Assembly (NCBI GenBank): GCA_000163555.2
Contig: ADAC02000001.1
Location: 124,001-188,000 of the forward strand
Length of the DNA: 64,000 bases
Direction of reading: 5' to 3'
Source of the DNA: an alpha proteobacterium HIMB114
GTDB lineage: Bacteria; Pseudomonadota; Alphaproteobacteria; Pelagibacterales; Pelagibacteraceae
A program made the position numbers and the translations under genes. The notes beneath the pieces were generated by a model that worked only from the letters and a program-made list of their open reading frames with translations, was not told where the DNA came from and made no database searches. Shown in pieces: positions 63,667 to 64,000 of this stretch. Position 1 is the first letter of the stretch; every line of letters begins with the position of its first letter.

Positions 63667-64000
63667 ATGAAAAATCTATATAGATCTATCTTAACTTTTA
63701 TCTCTGTACTTGCATTAGTTTTTAGTTTTGGAACTGCAAATGCAAAAGTTGAGGGCGATACAATTGTTCTTGGCGCAGCAGTATCTTTAACTGGAAAATA
63801 TTCTACAAATGGTGAGCATACTAAAAATGGTTACAACCTTGCCGTTGATAGAATTAATAGTATGGGTGGAGTAAAGGTTGGAGGAAAAAGCTATAAGTTT
63901 AAAATCATTTATTATGATGATGAGTCTAACTCAAAAAGAGCTGCTCAGTTAGCAGAGAGACTTATCAAACAAGATGGTGTTAAATATATGCTTGGACCTT
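63667..64000 (+). CDS. ABC-transporter periplasmic substrate-binding protein (LivK/branched-chain amino acid type), 3' end outside window
   Basis: The first 111 residues are present. The signal peptide (YRSILTFISVLALVFSFGTA) is followed by AKVEGDTIVLGAAVSLTGKY, then YNLAVDRINSMGGVKVGG, the typical start of type I periplasmic binding proteins for branched-chain or related amino acids. A strong Shine-Dalgarno GGGGAG lies 3 bases before the ATG, stronger than most here, consistent with the very high expression of binding proteins in SAR11. The ligand cannot be told from this part. Confidence 0.9.
   Translation, partial: MKNLYRSILTFISVLALVFSFGTANAKVEGDTIVLGAAVSLTGKYSTNGEHTKNGYNLAVDRINSMGGVKVGGKSYKFKIIYYDDESNSKRAAQLAERLIKQDGVKYMLGP

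Noticed and set aside
1-64000. CRISPR arrays, insertion sequences, phage genes or toxin-antitoxin pairs
   Set aside because: No regularly spaced repeats, transposase or integrase motifs, or paired small toxin-like genes were seen anywhere in the window.

Overview
The window looks like a piece of a SAR11 / 'Candidatus Pelagibacter'-type alphaproteobacterial chromosome. The DNA is very A+T-rich, the proteins are rich in Lys, Ile and Asn, and genes abut or overlap by 1-20 bases with almost no spacer. The gene sets (uvrC-pgsA, carAB, yqeY-dnaG-rpoD, lpxC-bamD-ligA, a SAM-II riboswitch, an ELM1-family protein) are alphaproteobacterial. I see no insertion sequence, integrase, prophage, CRISPR array or rRNA operon; this is core chromosome. 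The species call is inference from composition and gene content.

Layout. (1) 1-6448, minus strand: a long unit read marR - ompR-type regulator - envZ-type kinase - lgt - midA - pgeF - prs, then rplY (cut by the window start). (2) 6511-7401, plus: ilvE. (3) 7398-13079, minus: uvrB - SDR (folM-like) - folB - uvrC - pgsA, combining excision repair, folate and phospholipid genes. (4) 13085-16880: aspartate aminotransferase (+), trxB (-), then an ELM1-family/2OG-oxygenase pair (+). (5) 16881-21258, minus: carA-carB with a good promoter and a 5' hairpin. (6) 21360-25589, plus: yqeY - dnaG - rpoD and a CAU-anticodon tRNA (probably tRNA-Ile2). (7) 25597-28375: EamA transporter, mlaA-mlaC (-), and a murein amidase. 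(8) 28406-28753: RNase P RNA with its promoter. (9) 28822-48751, plus: about 20 kb of cell-wall and division genes, with MraZ operator-like repeats and then mraZ - ftsZ - rsmH - ftsL-like - ftsI - murE - murF - mraY - murD - ftsW - murC - murB - ddlB - ftsQ - ftsA - lpxC - bamD - ligA. ftsZ has moved to second place and murG is absent. (10) 48737-52610, minus: uvrD-type helicase and aminopeptidase P. (11) 52641-56652: AsmA-like protein, fumC (-), an SDR (+) and two small minus-strand genes. (12) 56695-61125, minus: metF - metE - metZ behind a SAM-II riboswitch with an intrinsic terminator. (13) 61163-62912, minus: radical SAM enzyme - TVP38/TMEM64 membrane protein - 55-aa protein, translationally coupled. 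(14) 62942-64000, plus: LysE-type exporter and the start of a periplasmic amino-acid-binding protein.

How the parts work together. Cluster 9 makes lipid II precursors, the divisome and outer-membrane components (LpxC, BamD); MlaA/MlaC and Lgt add lipid and lipoprotein handling. Cluster 12 makes homocysteine and methylates it without cobalamin, and SAM represses it through the riboswitch. Clusters 3 and 10 supply DNA repair, and cluster 6 supplies replication priming and the housekeeping sigma factor.

The best candidates for closer study are the SAM-II leader, in which one 9-base segment serves the aptamer, an antiterminator and (through its complement) the terminator loop; the rearranged division cluster; the primase with a degraded zinc site; and the uncharacterised radical SAM/TVP38/55-aa operon. 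The only stretch longer than 300 bases without a protein gene is 28376-28873, which holds rnpB and the mraZ control region.
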